Position numbers and translations under genes: made by a program. A DNA stretch of 64,000 bases from Lujinxingia sediminis. Its GTDB lineage: Bacteria > Myxococcota_A > Bradymonadia > Bradymonadales > Bradymonadaceae. How positions within the stretch are numbered: position 1 is the first letter of the stretch; every line of letters starts with the position of its first letter. The stretch spans positions 1 through 64,000 of the forward strand of contig NZ_SADD01000014.1 of assembly GCF_004005565.1 (NCBI RefSeq). The letters run 5' to 3'. The notes below the pieces were generated by a model. That model ran no database searches and was not told where the DNA came from. It was given only the letters and a program-made list of their open reading frames with translations. This document shows, piece after piece, positions 52,120-61,378 of this stretch.

Positions 52120-54098
52120 TTTAACCTCAGCTGGCGTGCTCCGGGCAGGCTGGAGGGCGGCATCTCGGCGGCCTGAACCATCTGCTGGAAGGTGGGGCAG
52201 CGGGCTGCCAGCTCGTCGTAGGTGCCCTGGTCGATGAGCCGGCCCTGATCGAGAACAAAGAGGCGATCGCAGTGGCGAACGGTGCTCAGGCGGTGGGCGA
52301 TGATGATCAATGTGATGCGCCCGGAGAGGCGCTCAATGGCGCGGGTGATCTCGCGCTCGGTGGTGTTATCCAGGGCGCTGGTGGCCTCATCGAGCACCAG
52401 GAGGTCGGGGCGGCGGTAGAGGGCGCGGGCGATGCCTAAGCGTTGGCGTTGGCCTCCGGAGAGTCGCACCCCGCCTTCGCCGATCTCGGTGTCCAGGCCC
52501 CGGGGAAGCGCGGCGATGGTGCTGGCCAGGCGCGCGTCTTCAAGGGCGCGCCAGACCTCCTCGTCGTTGACGGTGTCGTCGGGCAGGCCGAAGGCGATGT
52601 TGCGGCGGATGGTGTCATCCATCAGGTAGACGGGCTGGGCGATGTAGCCAAGGCTGGCCTGCCAGCTGGCGAGCTCGGCGTGGATGTTCTGGCCGTCGAC
52701 GAGGATCTGGCCCAGATCCGGGGGCAGCAGCCCCAGGATCAGGTCCACGCAGGTGGTCTTGCCGGCGCCGGAGGGGCCGACAAAGGCCACGGACTGGCCG
52801 CGCTCAATGCGCAGGTCGAGCTCGTGGAGCGAGGGAGTGGCGCTTTCGGGGTAGGTGTAGCTGACGTGGTGCAGACGAAGCTCGTGCTCCAGGGGACGCG
52901 GGTGCTGGCGAGCGTCGGCCAGCGCCCGGCGGTGGGTCTCGGCGTCGCCGGCTGCGGCGAGTTTTAGCGGGCTTTGCTCGACGGTGTTTTTGTTGGGAAT
53001 GTCCGTGAAATCAACATCTTGCGCATGGGTTGTCGAGGGGGTGTGAGATTCGGAGCGGCGCACGCTCTCGGCCAACTCGCCGCTGCGAAGGGCTTCGAGG
53101 TCGGCGGCGATCACCTCCACGCTGGGGCGGAAGTGACGGATGCTGGTCAGCGCGGCGATGATGCGGGTCAAGGAGGGCATCATGCGCACGGCGGCCATGG
53201 CGAAGAGGCCCAGCACCGGCAGAATCTGGGTCAGCGGCTGACCGCGAGCGATGAGCAGGAGCACCACCAGGATCATGCCCCCCAGGCCCATGGTCTCGAT
53301 GACGTGGCGGGGAATCTCTTTGATGAAGGAGTGAAAGCGCATCGCGCGGGCGTAGCGGGTGCTGTGCTCGGTGTAGGTGTCCAGGAAGAAGTCCTGCACG
53401 CCCAAAAGCTGGGCTTCTTTGACGCCGCCCAGGCCCTGGTTGACCCACTGGATCATCTGCCCGGCGTGGTGCTGCTGGGCTTTGCCGAGCACCGCCGACT
53501 TCTGGCGCACCCCGCGGTAGAAGCCGTAGCTCACCAGGCCAAAGCTGAGCATGGCCACCGGGGCAATGAAGGGCTCGACGGCGGCCAGCAGCAGCGCGAT
53601 GACGCCGACGACCATCAGCTCCACGGCCAGGGTGAGCAGGGGGATGACCACGTGCACAAAGCTTAAGCGGACCTCTTCATTGACGTTGCGCAGAAGCTGG
53701 GCGCTGTTGCGATGCAAGTGGAAGGCGTAGGGGCTGTAGAGGTAGGCGCCAAAGAGACGGCGAGAGAGGCGGACCTGGTTGTCGAAGACGAAGCGAAATT
53801 TGAGGTGGTACATCAGACCCAGGACGAGGTTTTTGAGGGAAAAGGTCACTAAAAGGGCCAGGCCTGCGGCCATGACCACGCCGTTGGCGGTGCTGACGCC
53901 CAGGGTGTTGAGCAGCTCGGCGGCCAGCGGAATGTCATAGGCAGCGCTCGGGTCGTTGATCAGCGAGATAAAGGGCATGACGATGCCCACGCCCAGGGCC
54001 TCAAAGCCGGCACCGATGAGCATGAGCGCAAAGAGGCCGAGGAGCTCTCGGCGTTGACGAGGGTCGAAGAGCGACCAGATCTGTCGAAGCAGTGGCAT
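52116..54098 (-). CDS. ABC exporter, fused permease and ATPase (MsbA/polysaccharide type)
   Basis: About 660 aa from ATG 54098, the point where homology starts (PLLRQIWSLFDPRQRRELLG). The membrane half carries six helices, for example LLGLFALMLIGAGFEALGVG and AVELMVVGVIALLLAAV. The ATPase half has Walker A GPSGAGKTT, signature RLSGGQRQR, Walker B LLVLDEATSALD and the switch region IIIAHRLSTV. A variable linker of about 90 residues (HTPSTTHAQDVDFTD and onward) lies between the halves. As a homodimer it would flip lipid-linked saccharide or lipid across the inner membrane, fitting the polysaccharide locus. Coupled to the 50686-52119 gene by ATGA overlap. Confidence 0.88.
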   Translation of the reverse strand: MPLLRQIWSLFDPRQRRELLGLFALMLIGAGFEALGVGIVMPFISLINDPSAAYDIPLAAELLNTLGVSTANGVVMAAGLALLVTFSLKNLVLGLMYHLKFRFVFDNQVRLSRRLFGAYLYSPYAFHLHRNSAQLLRNVNEEVRLSFVHVVIPLLTLAVELMVVGVIALLLAAVEPFIAPVAMLSFGLVSYGFYRGVRQKSAVLGKAQQHHAGQMIQWVNQGLGGVKEAQLLGVQDFFLDTYTEHSTRYARAMRFHSFIKEIPRHVIETMGLGGMILVVLLLIARGQPLTQILPVLGLFAMAAVRMMPSLTRIIAALTSIRHFRPSVEVIAADLEALRSGELAESVRRSESHTPSTTHAQDVDFTDIPNKNTVEQSPLKLAAAGDAETHRRALADARQHPRPLEHELRLHHVSYTYPESATPSLHELDLRIERGQSVAFVGPSGAGKTTCVDLILGLLPPDLGQILVDGQNIHAELASWQASLGYIAQPVYLMDDTIRRNIAFGLPDDTVNDEEVWRALEDARLASTIAALPRGLDTEIGEGGVRLSGGQRQRLGIARALYRRPDLLVLDEATSALDNTTEREITRAIERLSGRITLIIIAHRLSTVRHCDRLFVLDQGRLIDQGTYDELAARCPTFQQMVQAAEMPPSSLPGARQLRLK

Positions 54099-54380
54099 GC
54101 GTCCCCCCACAGGGCCAGTTCGGGCAATGCAAAAGAAGTTAGGCACCGCCCGGGGGGGCGGGAAGAGAGGTGGGCGAGTTGGAAGGAGGAGGGATTTTTT
54201 GAGGGAGGGAGGCTTGCCGGGGAGCGTGGAAGTGCGCACTTTCAGGTGTGTCGCGGAGAGAGGTTTCTGATGGAATTGTCTTTGTAAAACAAGGGCTTAT
54301 CTTCTCTGGGTGTGAGTCTTCGGGGTGTTCTGGCGAGCGGGGTGCCGGAAGCTAAGGGGCGATGACCTGAGGAGCCAAGC

Positions 54381-56729
54381 GTGGGGGGTGAAGGGGTGAG
54401 TCAACGCAGCCATATTGTGTATGTAAGCAGCGACGGGATGTTGGAGCCTCTGGGGACCTCTCAGGTGTTGCGCTATGTACGGGCGCTGGCCGGGCGCGGG
54501 GGGATGCGCTTTACGGTGGTGAGTCTGGAGAAGGGGGCCGACCGGGCGGAGCGTGACGGGGAGCGCGAGGAGGAGCTGGCGCGACTGCTGGCTGCCGAGG
54601 GCATTGGCTGGGAGCGGGGCGATTATGAAGCCGGTGGCGGACCGGCGGCGGCAGCCCGCAATGTGGCGCGGCTGCGGGGGTTGGTGCGCGAGGTCTGTGC
54701 GCGGGGCCCCATCGATCTGGTGCACGCCCGGAGTTACGTGGCCGCGGCGGTGGCTCGCAGCCTGGGGCTGACATACCTCTTTGATATACGCGGCTACTGG
54801 GTGGATGAGCGCCTGGAGCAGGGGCGCTGGTTTGATGGCGCGCTGCGCCTGAAACTGGCGCGGATCTGGGAGCGGGACCTCTACCAGAAGAGCGCGGCGG
54901 TGGTGAGCCTGACTGTGCAGGCCGCCGAGGAGATCAAGCGGGGAAGATTTGGGCCATGGCCTGAGGATCGGGAGGTGGAGGTGATCCCGACCTGTGTGGA
55001 CTATGGCGAGTTTGGCCTGGGGGGGCCAGGCGACGCCGGGGTGGTGCCGGCGCCGGTGCGTGAGCGATTGCGCGGGGCGCTGGTCGTGGGCATGGTCGGG
55101 GCGATCAGTCAGGCGTACTGCGTGGAGGCCAGTGTGCGGCTCTTTGAGCAGGTGCTGGCGCGTCGCCCCGAGGCTCATCTGCTGTGTCTGACACGGCAGG
55201 CCCCGGCGTTGCTGGCAATTCTGGAGAAGGCGCGGCTGGATCCGTCGCGCTACACGATCACCAGTGCGCGCCATGATGAGATGGCCAGCTGGCTTTCGTT
55301 GATGGACTGGGGGTTGTTGTTGCGCAAGGAGGAGCCCTCGCACCGGGCGGCGATGCCCACCAAGCTGGCGGAGTTTTTCGCCAGCGGGGTGCGCCCGGTC
55401 CAGTGGGGGTGCAACCGGGAGGTGCGTCGCTGGGTGGAGCGGGCCCAGAGCGGGGTGGTGCTTGAGGATCTGAGCGAGGCGGAGCTGCGCCGGGCCGCCG
55501 ACGTGATCGCCGCCTCGGAGCGCTGCATGCACACCGCGCTTAAGGCGCGCTGGATGACCCAGGCGCATTTCGACTTAAACGAGGGTGTCAGGCGTTACGC
55601 CAGGCTCTACGAGCGGCTTGTGGGGGAGCGTGAGCAGCTCCGGGTGCTTTTTTTGACCGAGGGCAAGACCGTGCCGGCCTCGCGCTACCGGGTCGAGCAG
55701 CTGATCCCGCATCTGGAGGCGCGGGGCATCCGCTGTGAGGTACGTGCGGCGTACGGGGAGGGGTATAACCGGCTGGGCGACGGCGGGGCGGCGCGGGTGA
55801 TCAAGCTGGCGCAGAGTTTAAAGCGGGTGCCCTGGGCGCTCTCGGCGGCGGAGTATGATGTGGTGTTTTTGCAGCGTCTGGCGTTGCCATTCAGCGGGGC
55901 GCCGGAGGCGCTGGCCGCGGCGCGCAATCCGAGGGCGATCTTTGATGTGGATGACGCGATCTTTCGGGGACCGGACGGGGGCGAAGATCCGCGGGGAGCG
56001 CGGGCCTTTGAGCAGGCCTGTCGCTCGGTGGCGCATGTGATCTGCGGCAATGAGTATATCGGGGCCCATGTGCCGGCCGGAGTGCCCACGTCGGTGATTC
56101 CCACGGTGGTCGATACGCAGCGTTTTCGACCGCCGGCGCATCGTCCCCGCGGTCCGGTGGTGGTGGGTTGGATGGGGACGCGCTCGAATTTTAAGAGCCT
56201 GGAGTTGGCCGCGCCTCTCTTAAAGCGGCTGGTCGAGGAGCGCGAGGATGTGGTGGTGCGCCTGATCTCCAACGGGGAGTTTTTGCCACTCAAGGGGGTT
56301 GAGCGGGTGGAGCAACGGCCCTGGTCGGCACAGCGGGAGGTGGCCGAGCTTCAGGGGTTTGATGTGGGCATTATGCCGCTTCCGGAAAACGCGGTCACAC
56401 GGGGCAAATGCGGCTTTAAGCTCTTGCTCTATATGGCCTGCGGAGTGCCGGTGGTGGCCTCGGCGGTGGGGGCGAATCGCACGATCCTGGAGGGAAGCCG
56501 CGCCGGGGTGCTGGCCGAGACGATGCGAGATTTTGAGACGGGATTGCGCGAACTGATCGACTCCTCTCAGCTGCGCGTGCGCATGGGGAGGCGAGGGCGC
56601 CGCCGAGTCGAAGAGCAGTATTCGGTGGAGGCGGTCATTGAGCGTTATGTGGCGATTTTTCAGGAGGTGGCCGGTCTGGAGGTATCGAGTGAGGCGGCCG
56701 GCGCATGGCTGCGGGCCGCCGGCGGGTGA
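54381..56729 (+). CDS. Fused double glycosyltransferase (two GT4-type domains)
   Basis: A 782-aa protein starting at GTG 54381 behind GAGGAG; a second GTG at 54396 is possible. Domain 1 (about 1-400) begins HIVYVSSDGMLEPLGTSQVL and has DIRGYWVDERLEQGRWFD and VEVIPTCVDYGEF. Its C-terminal half shows KLAEFFASGVRPVQWG. Domain 2 (about 415-782) begins LRVLFLTEGKTVPASRYRVE and has FDVDDAIFRGPDGGEDP, VGWMGTRSNFKSLELAAPLL and the GT-B donor motif KCGFKLLLYMACGVPVVASA. Each half is a full-length GT-B enzyme, so the protein could add two sugars in sequence. Such fusions are uncommon. Confidence 0.85.
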   Translation: MGGEGVSQRSHIVYVSSDGMLEPLGTSQVLRYVRALAGRGGMRFTVVSLEKGADRAERDGEREEELARLLAAEGIGWERGDYEAGGGPAAAARNVARLRGLVREVCARGPIDLVHARSYVAAAVARSLGLTYLFDIRGYWVDERLEQGRWFDGALRLKLARIWERDLYQKSAAVVSLTVQAAEEIKRGRFGPWPEDREVEVIPTCVDYGEFGLGGPGDAGVVPAPVRERLRGALVVGMVGAISQAYCVEASVRLFEQVLARRPEAHLLCLTRQAPALLAILEKARLDPSRYTITSARHDEMASWLSLMDWGLLLRKEEPSHRAAMPTKLAEFFASGVRPVQWGCNREVRRWVERAQSGVVLEDLSEAELRRAADVIAASERCMHTALKARWMTQAHFDLNEGVRRYARLYERLVGEREQLRVLFLTEGKTVPASRYRVEQLIPHLEARGIRCEVRAAYGEGYNRLGDGGAARVIKLAQSLKRVPWALSAAEYDVVFLQRLALPFSGAPEALAAARNPRAIFDVDDAIFRGPDGGEDPRGARAFEQACRSVAHVICGNEYIGAHVPAGVPTSVIPTVVDTQRFRPPAHRPRGPVVVGWMGTRSNFKSLELAAPLLKRLVEEREDVVVRLISNGEFLPLKGVERVEQRPWSAQREVAELQGFDVGIMPLPENAVTRGKCGFKLLLYMACGVPVVASAVGANRTILEGSRAGVLAETMRDFETGLRELIDSSQLRVRMGRRGRRRVEEQYSVEAVIERYVAIFQEVAGLEVSSEAAGAWLRAAGG

Positions 56730-56955
56730 GCCTGAGCACAGGCGAAGGCGCGGCGTTTGCCGGGGGGCGAAGTCAGCGACGCGTCGTGGCGTTGTAGGGG
56801 GTGCCGAGCATAGGGGGCGGGGGGATGGGAGTGGCCTGGTGATGTATGGCGCGATGGCAGGGATGGATGATGGGCGTAGTCAGGTGCCGCCGTCGGCGGT
56901 GCCTTCTGAGCGCGACGCGATCGGGCGTCGCGGTGGGTCTTGAGAGGAGGGGAGC

Positions 56956-57996
56956 ATGAATGCGAACCACCTGTTGGTGACGGGAGGGGCGGGCTTTATC
57001 GGCGCGAACCTGGTGCGCTATCTGCGCCGGGAGCATCCGCAGACGCGGGTGAGCGTAGTCGATAAGCTGACCTACGCCGGCAACCGGCGCTACCTTGAGG
57101 AGCTCATTGCTCGACACGAGGTGCCGCTGATCGTCGCCGACATCGCCGACCGGGAGGCCATGGAGGGTCTCTTTGCCCGGTCGGACTTTGACGGGGTGAT
57201 TCATCTGGCGGCGGAGTCGCACGTGGATCGCTCGATTCGGGGGCCGGCTGATTTTGTGCAGACCAATGTGGTGGGCTCCTTTGTGCTCCTGGAGAGCGCC
57301 CGGCGGGCCTGGGAGGAGCGAGGCATCAGGGGGCGCTTTCTGCATGTATCGACCGACGAGGTGTACGGAAGCCTCGGGCCCAGGGGGGCATTCAGCGAGC
57401 GCACTCCCTACGATCCCAGCAGTCCCTATTCGGCCACCAAGGCGTCGAGCGATCATCTGGCGCGAGCCTACCATCGCACCTACGGGATGGATGTCGTGAT
57501 CACCAACTGCTCCAACAACTTCGGGCCTTTCCAGTACCCGGAGAAGTTGATCCCGGTGATCATTCGTCGGCTGCGCGATGGCCAGGAGGTGCCGGTTTAC
57601 GGCGATGGACGTCATGTGCGGGACTGGCTTTTTGTCGAAGATCATTGCCGGGCGTTGAGCATGGCATTTGCTCAGGGAGAGTCCGGGCGAAGTTATAACG
57701 TGGGCGCGCATAATGAGTGGACGAACCTCGATCTGGTGTATGCGCTCGGCGATCTCGTCGATCGGCGTATGGGGCGTCCGGCGGGAACGGCACGGCAGAT
57801 GGTGAGTTTTGTGCAGGATCGCCCCGGCCACGATCGGCGCTACGCGATCGACGCCACCCGTATCCGCAGCGAGTTGGGCTGGGAGCCGCGCTGGAGCTTT
57901 GAAGAGGCGCTCGCTCACACCGTGGACTGGTATCTGCGCCATATGGAGAGGATCTGGCCCGGGGGAGGGGGATTGTCAGCGGGCAGGCGCGTTTAA
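56956..57996 (+). CDS. rfbB: dTDP-glucose 4,6-dehydratase
   Basis: A 346-aa extended SDR enzyme with a strong GAGGAGGGGAG ribosome site. NAD motif LLVTGGAGFIGANLVRYLRR, then VDKLTYAGNRRYLEEL and FDGVIHLAAESHVDRSI. The catalytic Thr-Asp-Glu is in HVSTDEVYGS, and the Tyr/Lys pair in SPYSATKASSDHL. NCSNNFGPFQYPEKLIPVII and GDGRHVRDWLFVEDH are family signatures. It converts dTDP-glucose to dTDP-4-keto-6-deoxyglucose, the second step of dTDP-6-deoxyhexose synthesis. The rfbA-type gene follows 115 bp later. Confidence 0.93.
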   Translation: MNANHLLVTGGAGFIGANLVRYLRREHPQTRVSVVDKLTYAGNRRYLEELIARHEVPLIVADIADREAMEGLFARSDFDGVIHLAAESHVDRSIRGPADFVQTNVVGSFVLLESARRAWEERGIRGRFLHVSTDEVYGSLGPRGAFSERTPYDPSSPYSATKASSDHLARAYHRTYGMDVVITNCSNNFGPFQYPEKLIPVIIRRLRDGQEVPVYGDGRHVRDWLFVEDHCRALSMAFAQGESGRSYNVGAHNEWTNLDLVYALGDLVDRRMGRPAGTARQMVSFVQDRPGHDRRYAIDATRIRSELGWEPRWSFEEALAHTVDWYLRHMERIWPGGGGLSAGRRV

Positions 57997-58111
57997 GTTC
58001 ATCAGAGCGCATGGCGAGGCGAATCGGGCCGCGCGACGCTCCGTTTCATGACCAGACGTGACGAATTCAACGCTCGACAGGATGAGCGAAGCCGCGACAT
58101 CAGGGGGGACT

Positions 58112-58837
58112 ATGAGGGGAGTGGTTCTTGCGGGAGGGACGGGAAGCCGTCTCTTTCCGCTGACAAAAGTCACCAACAAACATCTCTTGCCGGTGGGGCG
58201 CCAGCCGATGCTGGTGCACCCGATCTTCAAGCTACGGGAAGCTGGCATCACGCAGGTGCTCATTGTCACGGGTACCGAACATATGGGCGATGTGGTGGGG
58301 CTTCTGGGGAGCGGCCGCGACTTTGGCTGCCAGTTTACCTACCGGGTTCAGGACGAGGCCGGAGGCATCGCCCAGGCGCTCTCCCTGGCCGAGAACTTTG
58401 CCGGCGGTGAGCCTGTCTGTGTGGTGCTGGGCGACAACATCTTTGAGGACAGCATCGCCGATGAGGCCAGGCGTTATCGTGAGCAGGGGGGCGGGGCGAG
58501 GATCTTGCTCAAAGAGGTGCCCGACCCGGAGCGCTACGGGGTGGCCCGTGTGGAGGGCGATCGCGTGGTGGAGATCCTGGAGAAGCCCCAGCGCCCGCCC
58601 GGCAATCTGGCCGTCACCGGGGTGTATTTCTTCGACGGGGAGGTCTACGACATCATCCGGGGGCAGCGCCCTTCGGCCCGCGGAGAGTATGAGATCACCG
58701 ATGTGAATAACGCCTACATTGAGCGCGAGGCGCTGAGCTGGGGGCGGCTGCGAGGCTGGTGGACCGACGCTGGAACCTTTGCTTCGTACCATCAGGCCAA
58801 CAGCTGGGTGATGGCCGCTGACCGGGAGCGCTTATGA
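58112..58837 (+). CDS. rfbA: Glucose-1-phosphate thymidylyltransferase (RfbA-type)
   Basis: About 241 aa from ATG 58112 behind GGGGGGAC; the frame extends upstream without conservation. Nucleotide-binding motif GVVLAGGTGSRLFPLT, the Lys-containing NKHLLPVGRQPML, QDEAGGIAQALSLAE, metal-binding Asp in VLGDNIFED, and VEILEKPQRPPG. It makes dTDP-glucose from dTTP and glucose 1-phosphate. The protein lacks the C-terminal about 50 residues of the classical 290-aa RmlA, placing it in the shorter subgroup. Overlaps the next gene start by 4 bp. Confidence 0.9.
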   Translation: MRGVVLAGGTGSRLFPLTKVTNKHLLPVGRQPMLVHPIFKLREAGITQVLIVTGTEHMGDVVGLLGSGRDFGCQFTYRVQDEAGGIAQALSLAENFAGGEPVCVVLGDNIFEDSIADEARRYREQGGGARILLKEVPDPERYGVARVEGDRVVEILEKPQRPPGNLAVTGVYFFDGEVYDIIRGQRPSARGEYEITDVNNAYIEREALSWGRLRGWWTDAGTFASYHQANSWVMAADRERL

Positions 58838-59334
58838 GCCGTCAGGATGATCAGGAATCTCTCTCGAAGATCGTCGGTGTGGTGGTGCGACCGCTGAGCC
58901 GCCACCGCGATGGGCGGGGATGGCTGACCGAGCTCTGGCGTCATGATCAGCTTCCTCGCGAGTTCTGGCCGGCGATGACCTACCTCTCTCAGACCGAGGC
59001 CGGCGTGGCGCGGGGGCCTCATGAGCACGTCGACCAGGCCGACTACTTCTGTTTTATGGGACCGGGGACCTTCCGACTGCACCTGTGGGATAACCGCGTG
59101 CAATCCACAAGCTATGAGCGCTACGAGTCGTTTGAGCTTGGGGAGGAGCTTCCCGCCGCGGTGATCATTCCGCCGGGGGTGGTGCATGCCTATCAAAATA
59201 TCAGCCGTGGACCGGGCTGGGTGATCAATTGTCCTAACCGGCTCTACCGCGGCGAAGGGTACGCTGAAGAGGTCGATGAGATTCGTCATGAGGACGATCC
59301 TCAATCCCCTTTTCAGCTCGGGAGAGCGCGCTAG
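58834..59334 (+). CDS. RmlC-like dTDP-sugar epimerase/isomerase (cupin)
   Basis: A 166-aa single-domain cupin. RDGRGWLTELWRHDQLP and the TYLSQTEAGVARGPHEHVDQ block are typical of the dTDP-4-dehydrorhamnose 3,5-epimerase family, with the catalytic-type His in GPHEH. IIPPGVVHAYQNIS supplies the second sheet, and NCPNRLYRGEGYAEEVDEI the tail. The sequence is shorter than standard RmlC (about 180-190 aa), and the motif is HEH rather than the usual HFQ. A 3,5-epimerase and a 3,4-ketoisomerase (FdtA/QdtA-like) are both possible. Coupled to rfbA by the ATGA overlap. Confidence 0.8.
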   Translation: MSRQDDQESLSKIVGVVVRPLSRHRDGRGWLTELWRHDQLPREFWPAMTYLSQTEAGVARGPHEHVDQADYFCFMGPGTFRLHLWDNRVQSTSYERYESFELGEELPAAVIIPPGVVHAYQNISRGPGWVINCPNRLYRGEGYAEEVDEIRHEDDPQSPFQLGRAR

Positions 59335-59481
59335 TTTGAGGCGCTTCAGGGGGGCGCGCGCGCCGGGGGGAGCGCGCGCAACCTGACCGATACGCGTCGG
59401 GAGGCCACCCTGTCGGAGCGATCCGATGGGGCGGTCGCCCCGGCGCGTGTTCATCACCTACGATCATCATCGGGGGAGAAG

Positions 59482-60489
59482 ATGCGGGCTGCGCGCTTTG
59501 TGATCTCGCTGGATCTGGAGCTTTACTGGGGCGTTCGCGATCACCGCCGTCTGGAAGATTATCGCGTGGCGCTTCTGGGGGTGCGTCGGGCGGTCCCGGC
59601 GATGCTCAAACTCTTTGAGGACTACGGGGTGATGGCCACCTGGGCCACTGTGGGCATGCTCTTCTGCGAGCATCGCGACGAGCTGCTCGCCAGCCTCCCC
59701 CGACGCATCCCGGCTTACCGAGACGCCTCGCTCTCGCCCTACCCGCATATTGCCTCCATTGGCAAAGACGAGGTCGAAGATCCCTTTCACTACGGGCTCT
59801 CCTTGATTCGTCTGATCGAAGCGAGTCCCGGGCAGGAGATCGCCTCGCATACCTTCTCGCACTACTACTGCTGTGAGCCCGGGCAGGATGCTGAGGACTT
59901 TGAGGCCGACCTGGAAGCGGCGGTGGCCGTGGCTGCCAGGCGTGGGATGCGCTTGACCAGCCTGGTGTTTCCGAGAAATCAGGTGCGGCGAAGTTACCTG
60001 GATATCTGCCGAAACCTGGGGCTGGAGGTCTACCGGGGAAATCCTCCCGGGTGGCTTTATCAGGCGCACGCCCGCGCCCGAAATACCGGGGTGCGCCGGG
60101 CCGCGCGTCTGCTCGATAGCCTCACGCCCCTGACCGGGGCGCGCTGCATCTCGGCGGTCTCTCCGCTGGTGCGTCAGCCGGTGAATGTGGCCGCAACGCG
60201 CTTTTTGCGGCCGCTGGCCACGCGAAGTCCCTGGCTTGCACGCCGGCAGCGCGCGCGCATCTGCCGGGAGATCGATGAAGCAGTGCGATGCGGAGGCGTC
60301 TATCACCTCTGGTGGCATCCCCATAACTTCGGGGTGGGTCTGGAGGCCCATCTCTCGGAACTTCAGTACATTCTTGACCACATGGCGCGTTGGCGCGAGG
60401 CCGGGCGTATGGTCACCGCGACCATGGCCGACGTGGCGCGCCAGGGCCTGGGCTATCAGGAGGGACCATGGGTAAGCCCCGCGTTGTGA
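59482..60489 (+). CDS. Polysaccharide-deacetylase (NodB) family protein
   Basis: A 335-aa protein with NodB homology. The first catalytic-acid strand is RFVISLDLELYWGV, the metal-binding HTFSH (near residue 124) follows EIASHTFSHYYCCEPG, and VFPRNQVRRSYLDIC and GGVYHLWWHPHNFGVG correspond to motifs 3 to 5. There is no signal peptide, so it should act in the cytosol on a nucleotide-linked or lipid-linked sugar rather than on wall polymer. Its stop lies inside the next gene by 22 bp, indicating a coupled pair with a formyltransferase. Confidence 0.85.
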   Translation: MRAARFVISLDLELYWGVRDHRRLEDYRVALLGVRRAVPAMLKLFEDYGVMATWATVGMLFCEHRDELLASLPRRIPAYRDASLSPYPHIASIGKDEVEDPFHYGLSLIRLIEASPGQEIASHTFSHYYCCEPGQDAEDFEADLEAAVAVAARRGMRLTSLVFPRNQVRRSYLDICRNLGLEVYRGNPPGWLYQAHARARNTGVRRAARLLDSLTPLTGARCISAVSPLVRQPVNVAATRFLRPLATRSPWLARRQRARICREIDEAVRCGGVYHLWWHPHNFGVGLEAHLSELQYILDHMARWREAGRMVTATMADVARQGLGYQEGPWVSPAL

Positions 60490-61238
60490 TGTTGGCCGGT
60501 CCGGGCGATGTGACGCCGATGCTCTACCACGAACTGAGCGCGCGTTTTGAAGCCCTGCCCGTCATCATGGAAAGCCCGATGTCACGGGTCGACTTTTTGC
60601 GTCGTCGTGCGCGCCGGATGGGATGGCTGAAAGTCGGCCACCAGAGCCTCTTTCAGGCCGCGGTAGCTCCTGCTTTGAGACGCCGTGGTCGCCGGCGCAT
60701 CGAGGAGCTCTTGCGTTCCCACGAACTGCGCCGAGATCCGATTCCACAAGCTCAGCTCATCGCCGTGCCTTCGGTGAACTCCGAGGAGGCCCGCGCCGCG
60801 TTGCGTGAGCTTGAGCCCGAGGTGGTGGTGATCAGCGCCACACGCATCGTCAGCAAAGCGACGCTGGGCTGTGTCGAGGCGCCCTTTATCAACCTTCACA
60901 CCGGTATCACACCCTATTATCGCGGGGTCCACGGAGGGTACTGGGCGCTGCATCAGGGCGAGCCTGAGCGCTTCGGGGTGACGGTCCACCTGGTGGATGC
61001 GGGCATTGATACCGGGGCGATTCTGGCGCAGCGGGTGATCGAGCCTTCGAGTGAAGACAACTTCGCGACCTACCCCTATCTGCAGTTCGCCCACGGGGTG
61101 CCCATGGTCGGGGGGGCAGTTGAGGGGGTGCTTAGCGGGGAGCAGCCGCGCTGGCGCGCGCCTGCTGTGAGCGGCGGGCTGTGGTCGCACCCCACGGTGC
61201 TCTCGTATCTGCGTGGCCGCCGACGCGGCGTGCGCTGA
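60468..61238 (+). CDS. Formyltransferase-family enzyme (sugar N-formyltransferase candidate)
   Basis: About 256 aa from ATG 60468, preceded by AGGAGGG, which lies inside the deacetylase gene. The formyltransferase core is visible: the catalytic region FINLHTGITPYYRGVHGGYW (Asn/His pair), and VTVHLVDAGIDTGAILAQRV with the Asp that completes the triad. The N-terminal half is divergent from methionyl-tRNA formyltransferase, and the C-terminal OB domain is absent. That favours a sugar N-formyltransferase using 10-formyl-THF. In the dTDP-sugar cluster it may formylate an amino sugar, but no aminotransferase gene is present here. Confidence 0.8.
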   Translation: MGKPRVVMLAGPGDVTPMLYHELSARFEALPVIMESPMSRVDFLRRRARRMGWLKVGHQSLFQAAVAPALRRRGRRRIEELLRSHELRRDPIPQAQLIAVPSVNSEEARAALRELEPEVVVISATRIVSKATLGCVEAPFINLHTGITPYYRGVHGGYWALHQGEPERFGVTVHLVDAGIDTGAILAQRVIEPSSEDNFATYPYLQFAHGVPMVGGAVEGVLSGEQPRWRAPAVSGGLWSHPTVLSYLRGRRRGVR

Positions 61239-61302
61239 GCATGGGGGAGGGGAGTGCGGCCGGGGTGTTTGATGTATGTGGATTCATGTGGTTGATTTTA
61301 AA

Positions 61303-61338
61303 GAGAAAAACCGACGCCTTGCGGCGTCGGTTTTTTTA
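61303..61338. terminator. Bidirectional rho-independent terminator
   Basis: AAAAACCGACGCC and GGCGTCGGTTTTT form an 8-bp GC stem with a TTGC loop and A/T tracts on both sides. It separates the rightward dTDP-sugar operon (ends 61238) from the leftward UDP-uronate genes (end 61379). Confidence 0.92.
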
Positions 61339-61378
61339 TTGCTCGATGTGAGCTGGGTCGAGGCGCGGCTCTACCTTC

